Shown: positions 1 through 8,071 of the stretch, piece after piece | Numbering within the stretch: the stretch's first letter is position 1 | Layout of the letters: every line of letters starts with the position of its first letter | Assembly (NCBI RefSeq): GCF_021233415.1 | Contig: NZ_CP089466.1 | Span: forward strand, 434,001-498,000 | Reading direction: 5' to 3' | DNA: 64,000 bases | Source of the DNA: Halobacterium litoreum | Lineage (GTDB): Archaea > Halobacteriota > Halobacteria > Halobacteriales > Halobacteriaceae | Made by a program: the position numbers and the translations under genes | Notes under the pieces: generated by a model | The model's input: only the letters and a program-made list of their open reading frames with translations | Databases searched by the model: none | Told to the model about the DNA's origin: nothing

Positions 1-1711
1 CGACGATGACGACACTCTCGGCGTCCCGGTCGGCCTGAATCTCGTCACGCATCGACCCGGCCGAGCGCGCCGAGTAGTAGTACGGCGTGGAGGCGGCGAA
101 CTCGCCCGCGCAGGTGTCGACCTGCTTGAACGTGCGGTCGGGCGCGTCGGCCTCGACGTCGCCCACTTCGACGGCTCCGCCGTCGCTCGCGAGGTCCGCG
201 ACCTCGGCGTTCGTGAAGCCGAGTTCGGCGGGCGTCGCGAGGTCGCCCTCGCTCGCCGCGACCGACGCCTCCGCGACGTTCTGGAAGCGCTCGAGGTACC
301 ACTCGCGGTAGTCGGTCAGGGCGTTGACTTCCTCGACGGTGTAGCCGCGCTCGAACGCCTCGAACACCGCGTACGGGCGGTCCGGCGTCGGCGTCTCCAG
401 GTAGTCGGCTTCGAGCTCGTCGTCGCTGACCTCGGCCCACTCCACGTCCGGGTCGTACTCCGAGGAGCGAAGCGCCTTCAGCAGGGACTCCTCGAACGTC
501 CGCCCGATGGCCATCGCCTCGCCCGTGGACTTCATCGCCGTGGAGAGTTCGAAGTCCACGTCCGGGAACTTGTCCTTGGGCCATCTGGGGACTTTCGTCA
601 CGATGTAGTCGATTGCCGGCTCGAAGGCGGCGGTGGTCTCGCCCGTAATCTCGTTCTCTATCTCGTGGAGGCGCTTCCCGAGTGCCACCTTCGCGGTGAC
701 GCGGGCGATTGGGTAGCCGGTCGCCTTCGACGCGAGCGCAGAGGAACGAGAGACGCGCGGATTCACCTCGACGACGCGGTACTCGCCGCCGGGCGTGCCG
801 TCGTCGCGCCACGCGAACTGGATGTTACACCCGCCCTCGATGCCCAAATCGCGGATGACTTCGAGCGCGGCGTCCCGCATCTCCTGGTGGCCCTTGTCGG
901 GGATGACCTGCGACGGCGTGACGACCGTGGACTCGCCCGTGTGGATGCCCATCGGGTCGATGTTCTCCATGTTGCAGATGATGACGGTGGAGTCGCCGGC
1001 GTCCCGCATCACCTCGTACTCCAGTTCCACCCAGCCAGCGATGGACTCCGTGATGAGGACCTCGCTGTTCCGTGAGAGCCGGAGGCCCTTGCGAACGCGC
1101 TCGTACAGTTCCTCGATGTCTTCGACGACGCCCGACCCGGAGCCGCCGAGCGTGTACGTCGTCCGGGAGATGACGGGGAGGCCGCCGACCGCGTCGACGG
1201 CGTCGTCCACGCGGTCGCGGAGCGCGTCCTCGTCTAGGTCGGTGGTCGTCTCGTCGTCGTCGAGGACGATGGTGGTGGACTTGGGGACCGGCTGTCCCAA
1301 CTCCTCCATGCGCTGGCGGAACAGGTCGCGGTCCTCGGTGGCGTAAATCGTGTCGAGTGGCGTCCCCATCACGTCCACGTCGTACTCGTCTAAGACACCC
1401 TCCTCGGCGAGTTCGGCGGTGACGTTGAGGCCGGTCTGTCCGCCGAGGCCGGCGATGACGCCGTCGGGGTTCTCTGTTGCGATGACCTCCGCGATGGCCT
1501 CGGTCGTGATGGGTTCGATGTACACCGCGTCGGCCATCTCGGGGTCGGTCATGATGGTCGCGGGGTTGGAGTTGACGAGCACGACTCGGACGCCCTCTTC
1601 CTGGAGGGCGCGACACGCCTGCGCGCCCGAGTAGTCGAACTCCGCCGCCTGTCCGATTTGAATCGGTCCGCTCCCGATGAGCAGTACCGTCCGGTCGTCG
1701 TGCTCAGACAT
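1..1711 (-). CDS. carB: Carbamoyl-phosphate synthase large subunit, N-terminal part (runs off the window)
   Basis: About 570 N-terminal residues are present; the C-terminal half lies left of position 1. The protein opens with the CarB signature GSGPIQIGQAAEFDYSG and then VVLVNSNPAT, followed by the first ATP-grasp unit, which phosphorylates bicarbonate. The enzyme makes carbamoyl phosphate for pyrimidine and arginine synthesis. The ATG at 1709-1711 lies about 28 bases after a TTATTA box (complement of 1740-1745), so a leaderless start is likely. carA is not on the upstream side. The next gene (1839) is divergent. Confidence 0.96.
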   Translation of the reverse strand, partial: MSEHDDRTVLLIGSGPIQIGQAAEFDYSGAQACRALQEEGVRVVLVNSNPATIMTDPEMADAVYIEPITTEAIAEVIATENPDGVIAGLGGQTGLNVTAELAEEGVLDEYDVDVMGTPLDTIYATEDRDLFRQRMEELGQPVPKSTTIVLDDDETTTDLDEDALRDRVDDAVDAVGGLPVISRTTYTLGGSGSGVVEDIEELYERVRKGLRLSRNSEVLITESIAGWVELEYEVMRDAGDSTVIICNMENIDPMGIHTGESTVVTPSQVIPDKGHQEMRDAALEVIRDLGIEGGCNIQFAWRDDGTPGGEYRVVEVNPRVSRSSALASKATGYPIARVTAKVALGKRLHEIENEITGETTAAFEPAIDYIVTKVPRWPKDKFPDVDFELSTAMKSTGEAMAIGRTFEESLLKALRSSEYDPDVEWAEVSDDELEADYLETPTPDRPYAVFEAFERGYTVEEVNALTDYREWYLERFQNVAEASVAASEGDLATPAELGFTNAEVADLASDGGAVEVGDVEADAPDRTFKQVDTCAGEFAASTPYYYSARSAGSMRDEIQADRDAESVVIV

Positions 1712-1838
1712 TGCTTGTCCGTGGAGAGTTCGCTCATCGTAATAAGTCCGGCGGAACTATGCGACCTACGAAACTCAATTACGAATATCGAAACTCTCGG
1801 AACGACGGAACTTTGCGCGAGCCGGCGAACCGAGGCGC

Positions 1839-2279
1839 ATGCACCGACGCACACTGCTCACCACCGCCGCGGCTGGAACGACTGCCGCGCTCGCCGGCTG
1901 TCTCGGCGGCTCCGGCGGCGACGGCGACGCGCCCGACTCGGACGCGAACCCCCGCGACCTGCTCCCGACGGCCCCCGACGGCTGGACGCGCAGCGACGTC
2001 CAACAGCAGTCCGCCGGCATGGTCGGCGCGGAAGCCGGGTTCGGCGCGAGTTACCACACCGCCGAAGACGTCCGGTACGCCGTCGAAGTCCTGCGCTGGC
2101 CGTCCTCGGGGGACGCGAACAGCGAAGCGCCCGACGTCTACGACAGTTGGCCGGTGCTCGTCACCACCGGAAACTTCAGTTTCGCCGGGAAGGGACCGGA
2201 CGTCGGCGCCGTCGAGACGCTCCTCGGCGAGTCCTCGGCGCTCACCGTCGAGTACGTACAGAAAAACGACCAGAACTGA
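1839..2279 (+). CDS. Haloarchaeal lipoprotein of unknown function
   Basis: The product has 146 residues. The N-terminus MHRRTLLTTAAAGTTAALAGC carries a twin-arginine-like pair, a hydrophobic stretch and an LAGC lipobox with Cys21, so export and lipid anchoring are expected. A Gly/Asp-rich linker follows, then about 110 residues that I do not recognise. It stands between divergent carB and a co-directional disulfide reductase and could be co-transcribed with the latter (44-base gap). No function can be assigned. Confidence 0.8.
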   Translation: MHRRTLLTTAAAGTTAALAGCLGGSGGDGDAPDSDANPRDLLPTAPDGWTRSDVQQQSAGMVGAEAGFGASYHTAEDVRYAVEVLRWPSSGDANSEAPDVYDSWPVLVTTGNFSFAGKGPDVGAVETLLGESSALTVEYVQKNDQN

Positions 2280-2323
2280 CGGGCGCGCTAGCGCTCTTGA
2301 CCCCTGGCGTGGTATGTAATGGC

Positions 2324-3739
2324 ATGGACGAGTTCGACTTCCTCGTCGTCGGCTCCGGCTCAGGACTGACCGTCGCGAACGCCGCCGCGAACCGCGGCCA
2401 GTCGGTCGCCGTCGTTGAGAAGGGGCGACTCGGCGGCACCTGCCTGAATCGCGGCTGTATCCCGTCGAAGATGCTCCTCTACCGCGCGCACGTCCTCGAA
2501 ACCGTCGAGCGCGCGGGCGACTTCCACGTCGACGCCGAGGTTCGGGGCGTCGACTTCGAGACCATCGTGCGCGAGGTCAACGACGAGGTCCACGGCGAAG
2601 CCGACGGCATCCGGCGCGGCCTCCGCTCGTCGGACCGCCACCGCCTCTACGAGGGCGAAGCGCGGTTCGTCGGCGAGCGCGAACTCGCGGTCGTGGACGG
2701 CCCCGACGAGGGCGCGCACCTGCGGGCCGACACCGTCCTGATAGCGTCGGGGACCCGGCCCGCGATTCCGACCGTCGACGGCATCGAGGACGTGGACTAC
2801 CTCACGAGCACCGAGGCGCTCCAGCTGACGGCGCCGCCCGACCGCCTCGTCGTCGTGGGCGGCGGCTACATCGCCGCCGAACTCGGGCACTTCTTCGGGA
2901 CGTTCGGGAGCGACGTGACAATCGTCGGGCGGCGCCCTCACCTCCTCCCCGAAGCCGACCGCGAAGTCGGCGAGGCGTTCACGGAGCGCTACGCCGACCG
3001 CTTCGACGTCCACGCCGGCCACGCCGCCACCGCCGTCTCAGAGGCTGACGGCGAGGTGACAGTCGAAGCGCGGCCCTACGAGTACGGCGAGGGCGTCGAC
3101 GAGACCGCGGACCCGGTGACGGCGACCGGGGACGCCCTCCTCGTCGCCGCCGGCAGACGCCCGAACACGGACACCCTCGACGTGGCGGCGGCGGGCGTCG
3201 AGACGGACGACGAGGGGTTCGTGGAGACGGACGACCACCTCCGCACCACCGCGGACGGCGTCTGGGCGCTCGGCGACGTGGTCGGCGAGTACCTCCTCAA
3301 GCACAGCGCGAACCACGAGGCCCGCGCCGTCGTCCGCAATCTGTTCGGCGACCCCGCGCCCGTCGACTACACCGCGATGCCCTTTGCCGTCTTCGCGTCC
3401 CCCGAAGTCGCCGGCGTCGGCGCGCGCGAACAGGACCTCGACGGGCGCGAGTACGCCACGAACACGTACCGATTCGAGGACACCGCGCGCGGGAACGCGA
3501 TGCAGACCGAGGGGTTCGTGAAGGCCATCGTCGCGCCGGACGGCGAGATTCTCGGCTGTCACGTTCTCGGTCCGGGCGCCTCGACGCTAATCGAGGAAGT
3601 CGTCGTCGCGATGAAAGCCGGGTCGGGGACGGTGCGTGACCTCCGCGAGTCGGTTCACGTCCACCCCGCGCTCTCGGAAGTCGTCCAGCGCGCGTTCGCG
3701 GGGCCGTTCGCGCACGGCGACGGCCACCGTCACGCGTGA
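2324..3739 (+). CDS. FAD/NAD(P)-dependent pyridine nucleotide-disulfide oxidoreductase (mycothione/dihydrolipoamide reductase type)
   Basis: The product has 471 residues, the normal size for class I flavin disulfide reductases. An N-terminal FAD dinucleotide fold (VVGSGSG) is followed by the redox pair GGTCLNRGCIPSK near residue 40, a second NAD(P) fold (VVVGGGYIAAELG), the FAD-binding ALGDV motif, and a C-terminal dimer domain with the catalytic HPALSE His-Glu pair. The first 100 residues resemble mycothione reductase more than E3 of 2-oxoacid dehydrogenases. No 2-oxoacid dehydrogenase genes are adjacent, so a low-molecular-weight disulfide is a plausible substrate; this is inference. ATG 2324 follows GGC directly and is the first residue of the conserved domain. 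Confidence 0.9.
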   Translation: MDEFDFLVVGSGSGLTVANAAANRGQSVAVVEKGRLGGTCLNRGCIPSKMLLYRAHVLETVERAGDFHVDAEVRGVDFETIVREVNDEVHGEADGIRRGLRSSDRHRLYEGEARFVGERELAVVDGPDEGAHLRADTVLIASGTRPAIPTVDGIEDVDYLTSTEALQLTAPPDRLVVVGGGYIAAELGHFFGTFGSDVTIVGRRPHLLPEADREVGEAFTERYADRFDVHAGHAATAVSEADGEVTVEARPYEYGEGVDETADPVTATGDALLVAAGRRPNTDTLDVAAAGVETDDEGFVETDDHLRTTADGVWALGDVVGEYLLKHSANHEARAVVRNLFGDPAPVDYTAMPFAVFASPEVAGVGAREQDLDGREYATNTYRFEDTARGNAMQTEGFVKAIVAPDGEILGCHVLGPGASTLIEEVVVAMKAGSGTVRDLRESVHVHPALSEVVQRAFAGPFAHGDGHRHA

Positions 3740-3757
3740 CCGGCCCGCGTCGCAGAA

Positions 3758-3910
3758 TCAGACCGTCTGCATGCCGTCTCGCACGTCGCCGCGCGAGACG
3801 TTCATGTCGTGCATGTCGTCGGCGTGCGTTCGCACGATGTCGATGAGTTCGTCCTCGTTCTCGGACCGTACCTGGAACTCGCAACTGCCGCAACTGTATT
3901 GGTGGGCCAT
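3758..3910 (-). CDS. Small DUF1059-like protein
   Basis: The product has 50 residues from ATG 3908-3910. It begins MAHQYSCGSCEFQVRSENEDEL and contains a Cys-Gly-Ser-Cys pair followed by an Asp/Glu- and His-rich helix with HADDMHDM. This matches the pattern of the DUF1059 family of small Cys-containing proteins. The possible in-frame upstream extension is low-complexity and Arg/Pro-rich and was rejected. It converges with the disulfide reductase, with an 18-base gap. The function is unknown. Confidence 0.75.
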   Translation of the reverse strand: MAHQYSCGSCEFQVRSENEDELIDIVRTHADDMHDMNVSRGDVRDGMQTV

Positions 3911-4073
3911 GGGTGGAACGCCCGCAATCGGGCGTCCGCGTAGTCGCGGCGAATCCGGATAGTTATAGACAGACACAGGCGAGTACGCCGGTCTTACGCC
4001 CGTTTTGGATTCGATTACGCCGCCGCTCGCGTCGCTCGCGGGACTCACCGAGTTCGACTCGTCGTCCGCCCGC

Positions 4074-4622
4074 TCACGCGGGCGTATCGTACTCGTCCTC
4101 GAACTCTCGTGCTTCGCGGTACTCGTCGACGAACTCCGTCACGTCGAACTCCAGCATCTGGTCCTCGAACTCCGATTTCGACTGCTCGGTCTCGGCGTGG
4201 CTGACGGCGTGGTCCATCAGTTCCACCACCAACTCCACGACGACCTCGTGGAGGTCGCGGGCGTCCATCTCGGTCACCCACAGCAGCGCGTAGCCGACGC
4301 TCCCGTTCTCGGCGGCGTCGACGGCCACCACGTCCTCGGGCAGTTGCTCCATCACGGCGCCCATCAGGTGCGGGGTGCCGAACTCGTCGAACTCGTCGTC
4401 CTCGGCGGGCGTAATCGCTTCCTTCAGGACGCCGACGATGGACTCGGGGAAGAACCGCGACGGCGGGTGCATGTCCATCACGACGGCGTGGGTGCCGCCA
4501 CACGAGCACGCGTACTCTCGCATCCCGAGGTCGAAGTCCTGCACGTGGGCCTGCTCGCCGCAGGGGAGGTCGACCCAGTCGTCGTCTTCCTCTTCGGTGC
4601 CGGGGACGCGCGGTTCGGTCAT
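4074..4622 (-). CDS. Haloarchaeal uncharacterised protein (DUF5815-like)
   Basis: The product has 182 residues from ATG 4620-4622. A GCTTAACC box (complement of 4647-4654) about 25 bases upstream supports this start over the longer reading. The N-terminus has a Cys (DLPCGEQ), then CSCGGTHAVVMDMHP, a possible metal site. The C-terminal half is a strongly acidic helical region. I recall similar haloarchaeal-only proteins grouped as DUF5815, but the assignment is from memory. Function unknown. It is divergent from the ABC transporter at 4720. Confidence 0.78.
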   Translation of the reverse strand: MTEPRVPGTEEEDDDWVDLPCGEQAHVQDFDLGMREYACSCGGTHAVVMDMHPPSRFFPESIVGVLKEAITPAEDDEFDEFGTPHLMGAVMEQLPEDVVAVDAAENGSVGYALLWVTEMDARDLHEVVVELVVELMDHAVSHAETEQSKSEFEDQMLEFDVTEFVDEYREAREFEDEYDTPA

Positions 4623-4668
4623 CACCACGCGGTTGGCCGCGCCGGCGGTTAAGCCCCCCGGAACCCGA

Positions 4669-4695
4669 GATGAACGAACGAGCGAAACGTTCATC
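4669..4695. promoter_or_regulatory. Candidate TetR operator upstream of the ABC exporter operon
   Basis: Perfect 8-bp inverted arms GATGAACG (4669-4676) and CGTTCATC (4688-4695) are separated by 11 bases. They lie 25 bp before the ABC ATPase start and overlap the region where its TATA element should sit. The operon ends in its own TetR gene (6400-6999), so autorepression is the simple reading. This is inferred; no binding data exist here. Confidence 0.6.
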
Positions 4696-4719
4696 TATTC
4701 AGTCTGCGAGCGTTCGGGC

Positions 4720-5619
4720 ATGGCCGCCATAGAAATCGAGTCGCTCACCAAGCAGTACGGCGACGTCACCGCCGTCGACGACCTCTCGTTTTCCGTCGAG
4801 GATGGCGAGGTGTTCGGCTTCCTCGGGCCGAACGGCGCCGGGAAGACCACCGCGATTCGCACGCTCCTCGGGATGCAGGCGCCGACCGACGGGTCGGTGG
4901 CCGTCCTCGGGCGCGACACCACCGTCGAGGACGAGCGCCTCGACGCGCTCGCCGACACCGGCTTCCTCCCGTCGAACCCCCGATTCGACGAGCAGGCGAC
5001 CGGCCGCGAGGTCCTGGACCTCCACGAATCCCTGAAGGGCGGCAGCCGGCGCGAGGAACTCCTCGAGTTGTTCGAACCGCCCCTCGACCGGAAGATTCGC
5101 GCGTACTCCACGGGGAACGTCCAGAAACTCGGCATCGTGCAGGCGTTCATGCACGACCCCGACGTGGCCGTCATGGACGAACCCACGTCCGGCCTCGACC
5201 CCCTCCTCCAGGAGCGATTCAACGAGTTCCTGCGCGGGGAACGCGACCGCGGCGTCACCGTCCTGTTCTCCAGTCACGTCCTCAGCGAGGTGCGACGCAT
5301 CTGCGACCGCGTCGCCGTCATCCGCGAGGGGAAACTGGTCGCCGTCGAGGACGTGGAGACGCTCCTCGACCGGAGCGGGAAGGTCGTGCGCGTGCGAGCG
5401 AACGGCGACCTGCCCGACGACGCTTTCGACGTGCCCGGCGTCGCCGACGTGACGCGGCGGAACGGCGACGGCACCACGCACGTCTCGTTCACGTACACGG
5501 GCGACGTGGACGCGCTCGTGGACGAACTCGACCGGCACTCGCTGGTCGAACTCGACGTCGAGGAGGCGCCCCTCGAAGACGTCTTCCTCCAGTTCTACGG
5601 GGGTGAGGCGAGTGCTTGA
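4720..5619 (+). CDS. ABC transporter ATP-binding protein
   Basis: The product has 299 residues. Walker A GPNGAGKT lies near residue 40, the signature region is YSTGNVQKLGI (a degenerate LSGGQ, as is common in this exporter group), Walker B with DEPTSGLDP follows, and the switch His is in SSHVLSEV. The C-terminal 80 residues form the regulatory extension seen in ABC-2 type exporter ATPases. Its 3' end overlaps the permease start by 17 bases. It should power drug, lipid or antibiotic export together with the 5603 permease; the substrate is unknown. Confidence 0.92.
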   Translation: MAAIEIESLTKQYGDVTAVDDLSFSVEDGEVFGFLGPNGAGKTTAIRTLLGMQAPTDGSVAVLGRDTTVEDERLDALADTGFLPSNPRFDEQATGREVLDLHESLKGGSRREELLELFEPPLDRKIRAYSTGNVQKLGIVQAFMHDPDVAVMDEPTSGLDPLLQERFNEFLRGERDRGVTVLFSSHVLSEVRRICDRVAVIREGKLVAVEDVETLLDRSGKVVRVRANGDLPDDAFDVPGVADVTRRNGDGTTHVSFTYTGDVDALVDELDRHSLVELDVEEAPLEDVFLQFYGGEASA

Positions 5620-6400
5620 GTTGGCCGCGTACGGCGCCCGGAAGCGACTGAAGGGCGCCCTCGCGCTCTCGCTCGGCCTCTCCGCGTTCAGCGGCCTGTA
5701 CGCCGCGTTCTTCCCGTCGGTGACGGAGGGCATTGACCTCGACCAGTACACCGAGACGCTCCCGCCCGTCTTCGTGGAGGCCTTCGGCCTGAAGTCGCTG
5801 GGCACCATCGAGGGCTTTCTCGCCACCGAACTCTACCAGTTCGCGTGGGTCATCCTGCTCGGCCTCTACCTCGCGTACAGCGCCGCGTCCCTGATTGCGG
5901 GCGACGTTGAGACCGGACGCATGGACGTCCTGCTCTCGCTTCCCGTGTCGCGGGCGCGCCTCGTCGGCGAGCGCTTCCTCTCGCTCGCGCCCGGCATCCT
6001 CCTCGTCAACGCCGTCGTCGCGGCGGTGACGTGGACGGCGACGCGCGCCATCGGCTACCCAGTCGGCGCGGTGGACTTGCTCGTCGTGCACGCGCTCTCG
6101 CTCCCGTACCTGTTCGCGTGCGCGGGCGTCGGCCTCGCCTTCAGCGTCGCCGCGGACCGCGCGAGCGTCGCCCAGCGCGGCGCCGCCGCCACCGTCTTCG
6201 CCCTCTTTCTCGTGGAGACGCTCGTTTCGAGCACCGACTACGCGTGGGCCGGCGCAATCGCGCCGATGCGGTACTACGACCCCACTGCCATCCTCGTCGA
6301 CGGCGTCTACGACTTCGTCGGCGCCGGGATTCTCGCGGTCGCGACGCTCGCGCTCGTCGCCGTCAGCCAGTGGCACTTCGCGCGGAGGGACGTGAACTGA
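5603..6400 (+). CDS. ABC-2 type transporter permease
   Basis: The product has 265 residues with about six hydrophobic segments (for example around 15-35, 75-105, 135-165 and 235-257) and a loop containing GDVETGRMDVLLSLPVSR, characteristic of ABC-2 permeases. The start is GTG 5603, inside the ATPase gene; GTG 5612 is an alternative. The stop overlaps the ATG of the TetR gene (ATGA), so the three genes are one translationally coupled operon. Confidence 0.88.
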   Translation: MRRVLELAAYGARKRLKGALALSLGLSAFSGLYAAFFPSVTEGIDLDQYTETLPPVFVEAFGLKSLGTIEGFLATELYQFAWVILLGLYLAYSAASLIAGDVETGRMDVLLSLPVSRARLVGERFLSLAPGILLVNAVVAAVTWTATRAIGYPVGAVDLLVVHALSLPYLFACAGVGLAFSVAADRASVAQRGAAATVFALFLVETLVSSTDYAWAGAIAPMRYYDPTAILVDGVYDFVGAGILAVATLALVAVSQWHFARRDVN

Positions 6401-6999
6401 TGGCCGGATTCAGCGACGGCGAACGCGAGCGCATCCGGGCCGCCCTGCTGGACGCCGGGAGCGAGCTGTTCGCGCGCTACGGCCTCGACAAGACGACGGT
6501 CGGCGAACTCGCGGACGCCGCGGGCATCGCCACGGGGTCGTTCTACACGTTCTTCGACTCGAAGGAACGCCTCTACTACGAGGTGCTGATGGAGCGCGCG
6601 GAGGACGCGTTCGCGCGCATGACCGCCGCCGTCGAGGCCGCCGACGGCCCCGAATCCGGGACGCGCGCGTTCCTCCGCGAAGCCATCGCCATCGTGGAGG
6701 AGGACCCGCTGATTCGGAATCTCGTCTACGGGAACGAACGCGAGCGCTTGCTGCGTGCCATCTCCGACGAGGAAATCGAGGCGACCAAAGAGCGGAAGGT
6801 GGCGTTGCTCGCGCCGTACGTCGAGCGCTGGCAGGATGAGGGCGTCGTGCGCTCGGGCGACCCGGAGACGCTCGCGCTCGCCGTCCAGAGCGCTGGCTTC
6901 GTGGTCGCGCATCGCGACGAGTTCGGGAGCGAGGAAGAGTACGAGGCCGTGCGGGACGCGCTCGTCGACCTCGTGGCGGCGGGGCTGGCGTCGCCCTAG
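6400..6999 (+). CDS. TetR/AcrR family repressor of the ABC operon
   Basis: The product has 199 residues. The N-terminal helix-turn-helix is typical: AALLDAGSELFARYGLDKTTV, then ADAAGIATGSFYTFFDSKERLYYEV. The C-terminal ligand-binding domain is all-helical and diverged. It is the last gene of the ABC operon and the palindrome at 4669-4695 is its probable operator, so the export substrate or a mimic is the probable inducer. The 3' end overlaps the convergent gene by 4 bases. Confidence 0.9.
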   Translation: MAGFSDGERERIRAALLDAGSELFARYGLDKTTVGELADAAGIATGSFYTFFDSKERLYYEVLMERAEDAFARMTAAVEAADGPESGTRAFLREAIAIVEEDPLIRNLVYGNERERLLRAISDEEIEATKERKVALLAPYVERWQDEGVVRSGDPETLALAVQSAGFVVAHRDEFGSEEEYEAVRDALVDLVAAGLASP

Positions 7000-7415
7000 G
7001 GCCAGTCGTCGCGGACCGGTTCCTCGGTCGCTTGTTCCTCGTCGGCGTCCTCGGCGAGTTCCCAGTCGGCGGCCTCGGCGGCGTCCTCCAGCGGGAGGTA
7101 CTCCCAGTCGACGGCCTCCGCGAGTTCGCGGTCCTCGTCGCTCGTGCCGACGAAGACGTGGCGCTCGGTGTCGAACTGGCCTTTCACGGATTCGAGGCTC
7201 TCCTCTTTACCCTTCGGCCCGGAGAAGAAGTCCTGTCGGATGCGGCGCTTGCGCGTGAAGTTCGTGACGACGTACGTGGGTTCGTCGGAGACGACGCCGA
7301 CGTACTCGGTCCACTGGCGCGCGCCGGCGAACGCGGTGCCGGGCTTCGCGAGTTCTCGGAGCGCCGACAACTCGAAGGCGAGGGTCATGTCCGTGCTCCC
7401 CCCAGACTGATTCAT
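6996..7415 (-). CDS. Haloarchaeal uncharacterised protein (DUF7124-like)
   Basis: The product has 139 residues. The core begins MTLAFELSALRELAKPG and has VGVVSDEPTYVVTNFTRKRRIRQDFFSGP, a compact domain seen in many haloarchaeal genomes. The last 40 residues are an acidic tail ending RDDWP. ATG 7415 is taken; ATG 7388, preceded by GGGGGGAG, is an equally good start and would remove nine residues. The family name is from memory and the function is unknown. Confidence 0.72.
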   Translation of the reverse strand: MNQSGGSTDMTLAFELSALRELAKPGTAFAGARQWTEYVGVVSDEPTYVVTNFTRKRRIRQDFFSGPKGKEESLESVKGQFDTERHVFVGTSDEDRELAEAVDWEYLPLEDAAEAADWELAEDADEEQATEEPVRDDWP

Positions 7416-7542
7416 GCGAGAACGTCGGGCGCGAACGGGAAAAACGGCTTCGGTTGGCGGAAACGCCGGCGTTCGGGATTTGTCAATCTCCGCCTGGTCG
7501 TCCCTCCGTCCGACTGTAACTGATTGGTCGGCCGGCAGGCGG

Positions 7543-7656
7543 GTGGACAGAAAGGGGCGAGGCTGTGGACGACGGCGGGCGACGCAAGCACTGGAACGAG
7601 CGAAGCGAGTGAAGGGCGCAGCGAGCCCTCCGAGTCCACAACCTCGGGGCTTTCGG
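7543..7656 (+). repeat. Dispersed hairpin repeat, copy A
   Basis: This is the main content of the gene-free stretch 7416-7718. The left border GGACAGAAAGGGGC and right border GGGGCTTTCGGG enclose a stem (7559-7570 with 7634-7645; one mismatch in 12) and the conserved inner words GACGCAAGCAC and CGAAGCGAG. It is nearly the same sequence as copy B (28222-28340, opposite strand). Copies C and D share the borders but have different stems that still pair. It could be a structured RNA or a miniature mobile element. Confidence 0.75.
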
Positions 7657-7718
7657 GCCGTTGCCGTCGGTAACGACGGATACCGTGGAAAGGAGGAAAA
7701 ACCCCGGACTGTGCCCCG

Positions 7719-7931
7719 TTACTGTGCGATGTCGACGCGGTAGTAGCCGGTGAACCGTACGACTTCGCCGTCCGTGAAGGCGTCCGCGGCGGCTTCGGGG
7801 ATGGCGCCTTCGTCGCCGTGGACGGCGTCGTGGAGTGCGTTCTGTGCGTCGTCGTCGAGTTCGTCGAAGTGCCGGACCGCGTTGTCGGCGGTCACGGTCA
7901 CCGTCTCTGTGGCTTCGATAGTCGGGTGCAT
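7719..7931 (-). CDS. Small haloarchaeal protein of unknown function
   Basis: The product has 70 residues beginning MHPTIEATETVTVTADN. The composition is acidic, with DELDDDAQNALHDAVHGDE and a C-terminal VVRFTGYYRVDIAQ. The TATA-like GTATACGG (complement of about 7961-7968) lies about 30 bases upstream, consistent with a leaderless start. Codon use matches the neighbours, so I treat it as real. I do not recognise a characterised family. Confidence 0.68.
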   Translation of the reverse strand: MHPTIEATETVTVTADNAVRHFDELDDDAQNALHDAVHGDEGAIPEAAADAFTDGEVVRFTGYYRVDIAQ

Positions 7932-8071
7932 CTGTTCACCGGCACCAATTGTGCCATGCTACCGTATACCACGGTTGGTGATAAAGATTGTGCCGACGGC
8001 AGTATCTGGCAGGCGACCGCGAAAACGGCGCAAACGACGGCGAGAAACGCTGGCGCTGGCAGGGCGCGAGT

